A DNA stretch of 64,000 nucleotides from Tanypteryx hageni (Eukaryota; Arthropoda; Insecta; Odonata; Petaluridae). Location: contig CM054115.1 of the NCBI GenBank assembly GCA_028673005.1, positions 53,147,738 to 53,211,737 on the forward strand, written 5' to 3'. Position numbers and translations under genes: made by a program. Of this stretch, positions 60,193-64,000 are shown piece after piece. The notes under the pieces were generated by a model that saw only the letters and a list, made by a program, of their open reading frames with translations, was not told the DNA's origin and did no database searches. Position 1 is the first letter of the stretch. The number at the start of each line of letters is the position of its first letter.

Positions 60193-61619
60193 CTCACAAG
60201 GGAGGGAACTGTGTTTTTGTTGTTGATAGGTCTTCCACTTTCCCTTACCGGTCAGTAAAAAAGTGTTTCGCGTGCCGTTCTTCTCTTGTTTCCGACGCAG
60301 TTCGTCAGGTTTTAGGATGGCTTTGGGAGTGTTTCTGGCTAGAATTTTCGGCTAAAAACGCTTTATGCATCGCGGAAACCTGGAATTATTCATCTCCGTA
60401 TATTTTTCGCCTCTCCCTTTCTCTATCTTTGGAATAAAATACGGACTATAAATTATCTAAAATATCACTCTCGGCTGTTTTTTTTCTTTTTCGTCCTCTG
60501 GAAAAAAGCTCGCGTAGCTAAAAGAATCCGAACTAACAAGCGATTGAAAGATTTTTTTTCAAAAACCCTGGATATACCCGCAAAAAATTATTTGAGCTAT
60601 GGAAAGATCTACCTTTGCGCGTTTTGAAGAGCTTTAATACGCGAAGGAGATTACTTTACAATGTGGCGCGTGAGTAGGCCGGAATATTCTTGGATTGTCA
60701 GTGCAATTGATCTTGCCGTTCGGCACGGCGCTTATCTAACATCTAATACATTAAAAAAACTACCCCGTTCATTTTCTCGATTCGACATATATTTTAAAAT
60801 GCTAGACACAAATATTTTTATATACAAGAAATTTTTTACAGATGCTATCGTTTATAAAAACATCCCTGATTACTGATTAACGATCGTAACTCGATTCGTT
60901 TGTCAATCACGTCTGTACCCTGTAAAAACCAAGCCGTCTTAGTTGCGAATTGGGATCGTAACTGAGAATTCGGGACGAAAATTTGTCTCCTTCCCGCGAA
61001 TCTTTAAATTTCTAAACGTTTTAAACTTCTCCTGGGAACGATCGTTTTCGACGTACCAAAAAGCTTTCCCCTAACACCCTAACAACGTTACACGTAAAAA
61101 AATAAACACCTTGACGACATAAAAAAGATATTCAACCACAAATATATATAGATATATATTTTTTATTTACACATATAAATTTATGTATACATCCACGTGA
61201 ATTTATATAAAAACACGCAAAATGACGACATCTTTAAAACGACGATTATCGAACAAAAAAAAGGCAACACCCAGCACTTCCGCGATAGAAAAACAATGTA
61301 CCCGGTTCGCCCGGCAAAATAAACATTCAATCAAATCTATCGATGAGGCATTTAAAAATTTCACGCCAGCGTGCATTAGAAACGCAAAGAAGAAGCAGAA
61401 ACGAGGAAACACTTATTTTTACGACGGCTACGTGCTTTTTAATTTAACAGCGAGAACGCCCACGAGGCAAAACATTAAAAAAAAAACAAGAAAAACCGTC
61501 CGTTGCACACGTCGAGTGTATGGAAAAACACCACAGTTTCGGAGACGGACTTCACCACCATTAAAAACGGCAAAAAACAACACACACGTACACGCAAAAG
61601 AGTTTTCCGTCCTCCGTTG
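60193..61619. other. Upstream flank of the TMEM200-like gene
   Basis: On the minus strand this leads into the first coding exon. No TATA box, initiator or non-coding first exon could be fixed. A 256-residue plus-strand frame beginning at 61222 is Lys/Arg-rich, then runs into the CT belt; it has no recognised domain. Confidence 0.5.
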
Positions 61620-63110
61620 CCTTCTCTGTCTTTCTCTTATTCTCTCCCCTTCTCTCTCATTCTCTCGCTCCTTCCATCACACGGTTTTTTTTACTCAACT
61701 CCAGATGTCTTTACTGCGAAGTCTCTATCTCTCGTCTTTCCTCGCTTCCCAACCCTCTCTGTTTTGCCGTCTCTCTGTAGCGCACCCTCCCGCGCGGACG
61801 AGTACTCCGTGGCGTGGAGCCGGGTTGACTGCGGCTCGCTACAGGGAGCGGGCGAGGCATATCCTCAGGTGTTTACCACTTGGCGCCCTCTCCCTACTTG
61901 CGGGGTACACCGACACTCACACACCCACACCAACCTCCTCCCCTTCGCTCCTCTTCCCTACCTACCATCTTTCGTCTCTCGGATACCTATGATACGCTTC
62001 CATTCATCCTTCTTTCTCTTTGTGCCGTTCATTCTTGCGTCTTCCTACTTTGTCCCCGCTAGTTCTTCTCTTCTCCGTCCTTTTCTCTCTTTTCCCTTCA
62101 TTTCTCTCTCTATTACTCGAGCCTTTCCGTCACCAATCTTCACTTCTCTTCGCTCCCCCTCGCTCCGGTTTAACTATTCACTCCTCTACACTTGTCTCTG
62201 TTCGACTTCCCTCCTTCCTCTTCGTCCTCATTACTTCCCTCTTCCTTCCCTGCTCCTCCATTCACTTTTTCTTCTCTTCCGTCACTCTTCACTTGCCCCA
62301 TTTACCTCTCCCTCTACTTCCCTTGTTTACCTTTCCTTCCACTTCTTCCTCCACCAGCCATTCCCTCATTGCTTTTGTGTTTTGGAGGACTATTATCTTC
62401 CCTCCTTTGTTGACTCCACTCGCTCCTTTCCTTCCCCTTTCCTCCTCTAGAGGATTATCGCCGCTGCTTCTTCTTCTCCTCTCCTTTGTGTCTCTTCCGT
62501 CCCGTCCTCCGATATATATATATTTGCCGTTTTAATCTCTCGTCTTCCCCATGCCCGGGGACTCTTCTTATATCCGCTCCATCCTGATTGTTAGCCTCTC
62601 CTCTTCCTCCGACTTATTTCCTTCCCTCTCTTCTTCGTCCTTCCTTCTGCATAGTCTTCTTCTTCCGTCTCCTTCAACTCCTCTCATTTTCCCTTCGCCC
62701 TCTCTCTCTCTCCATCTTACACGTTCCGTTCGATCCTTTCTACCCTCCACCCTTTTTCCGATCCCTTTTACCCTTTCATCCCTATCTCTCTCTCTCCGCC
62801 CCTATACCCGGCCGTAGTGGCCGACCTCGGGGAAGTTTGGTCCCGCCATTCCCTCGCCCCCTCTCTCACTCATCGTTCGGTCTGGGTGAGGACAATACTG
62901 GAACTAAAGCTGGAGAGAAGAGAGGGAGGGAGCGAATTTTCCCAGGAAACGGAGGGGGACCCGTAGCCACTACTTCCTCTCTCCCTCTCAGCACCCTCCC
63001 CTCTCCCTCTTTCCCCTCCTCTTCCCCTCTCTTTACTTCCCCTACCTATCTTCCCCCTTCCCTCTGTCCTCACCCCGCTTTATACTACGATGATAAAAAA
63101 AATCCCTCTC
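61620..63110 (+). repeat. Pyrimidine-rich belt upstream of the TMEM200-like gene
   Basis: About 1.5 kb of irregular CT-rich sequence; on the coding (minus) strand of the host gene this is GA-rich and lies 1.4-2.9 kb upstream of the first coding exon. It could be upstream regulatory DNA (GAGA-like) or 5'UTR/first intron. The long overlapping open frames are compositional. Confidence 0.6.
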
Positions 63111-63284
63111 TCCTCTCGCATCTCTGCCCGCAGCCGCTGAGCTACATGGGTTTATGGGGACGAGTACGGGAAGCGAAGCTCAGAGAAGACGCAAAGTAAT
63201 GGCGGAAAAATAAGATGGAATGTATGTTATATATATAAAGACATCGATCACTCCTCAGTAGCTGATGCACTGAATTATTACCAT

Positions 63285-63420
63285 GTGTAGCTGTCATGTA
63301 GACCAATCTATCCTGAAAATTTGGCTTCTCCAAGTTGCAGGGTTCCAAAGATATTTTCCAAACAGACAGACGGACGGACTCACCGAATACATAGGCTATT
63401 TTTCAGAAAAAGCGCTAATA
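63285..63420 (-). repeat. Repeat family E, copy 2
   Basis: Minus strand: TTAGCGCTTTTTCTGAAAAATAGCC, GTCCGTCCGTCTGTCTGTTTGG, then CCAAATTTTCAGGATAGATTGG. Same orientation as copy 1. Confidence 0.55.
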
Positions 63421-64000
63421 AGCAAAATGTTTTCACTACTATTGTGGTTTTGCATCGCTGATGCTTTGTTTAACCTGGCAGTAGGCGCGCTCAATTCTGG
63501 AGCACAGACGGTCGCGCGGGGTGACTGAGTTACCCCATTTTAAATTACATTTTCCAGCCTAATTATTCGTGCTTTTTTATTTTTCTTTGTTTGTGTATTC
63601 TTAAATTAGTAAGGAAAAAGTTTGGAAAACTCAAATTTATTTTAAACCCATATAGTTTACGTTTGTTAAATATATTATTTATTGTTCAAAAGTCCTGCAT
63701 AGCTATCTTGCATACAAAAGAACTTACATAATAATAAAAATACTTGTGCATAATAATTATAATAATTAGACTTAGTAATTATGATAACTTATATTTTTAA
63801 CATAATATTATGAATAAGACAGTAATAATAAGAATTATCTAAGTTCACTTCTCGTTGTGTTATTCGCTGTCAAGGCAGTACTCACATACGTATTTCATAT
63901 GTTTCATACACATCGGCGTCTCACATTTAGAACAGGACGAAGTTGTCTTCGTTTCTTGATTTCTTGGGAATACGACACCGTAATTTTGCAGGTTTAGGTG
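63421..64000. other. Non-coding end of window
   Basis: AT-rich; no feature recognised. Confidence 0.6.

Noticed and set aside
61222..61620. Lys/Arg-rich ORF as a host protein
   Set aside because: No recognised domain, poly-Lys from A-rich DNA, and it runs directly into the CT belt.
61503..62450. 315-residue plus-strand ORF
   Set aside because: It lies in the CT belt; Ser, Pro, Leu and Phe dominate in every frame, which is compositional.

Overview
This is AT-rich, repeat-dense animal DNA, most likely from an insect or another arthropod. The evidence is a spliced gene with GT-AG introns, LINEs of the insect 'endonuclease-reverse transcriptase' type, many hAT miniature elements with 8-bp target duplications, a piggyBac-type miniature element, Tc1 and Helitron relics, and long (TA)n and CT tracts. 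I see no prokaryotic gene organisation, no intact tRNA or rRNA gene and no CRISPR array. The species cannot be named from the sequence alone.

Only one host gene can be supported. It lies on the minus strand, with a first coding exon at 59733-60192 and a second at 32291-32422, joined across a 27.3-kb intron. The phases match (a glycine codon is split G|GT), the donor is GTGAGT, and the acceptor follows a clean pyrimidine tract. The product looks like a TMEM200-type (DUF2371) two-pass membrane protein: a Ser/Gly-rich N-terminus, one TM helix, a short loop with two N-glycosylation sequons, then the start of a second TM. The remaining exons are not visible and should lie below 32291 or outside the window. 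A 1.5-kb pyrimidine-rich belt (61620-63110) lies upstream of exon 1.

Layout. 1-32290 (downstream of exon 2 on the minus strand, probably later intron or intergenic): two LINEs (2745-4927 with an intact reverse transcriptase ORF; 5766-8357 broken), a LINE relic (9850-10655), hAT miniature elements at 9438, 16888, 20318, 21701, 21989 and 27164, a Tc1 relic (15760-16510), a 1-kb Helentron-like element (13660), an inverted SINE pair (20095-20640), CT belts, a piggyBac-type element (28680) and a second 1-kb Helentron-like copy (30748). 32423-59732 (the large intron): two hAT transposase relics (34416-35528 and about 37430-39046), a hAT miniature element with an internal minisatellite (35842), a perfect 169-bp-arm palindrome beside TA tracts (43702-44050), a 1.8-kb hAT element (49882-51710), a tandem duplication (52486-52998), a LINE relic split by a hAT element (57090-57890) and a Helitron helicase relic (59080-59390). 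60193-64000: the upstream region with CT belts.

The most unexpected pattern is a group of non-coding repeats scattered over the whole window. They share a modular head: a T-rich start, a short terminal hairpin, a CCGTCYGTC-type run, then a GAACCGATTT..GAAATTT..GTA block, and in several copies a Pol III B-box-like GGGTTCGANTCC. The two best copies also have inverted sub-terminal repeats and a 3' hairpin, as in non-autonomous Helentrons.
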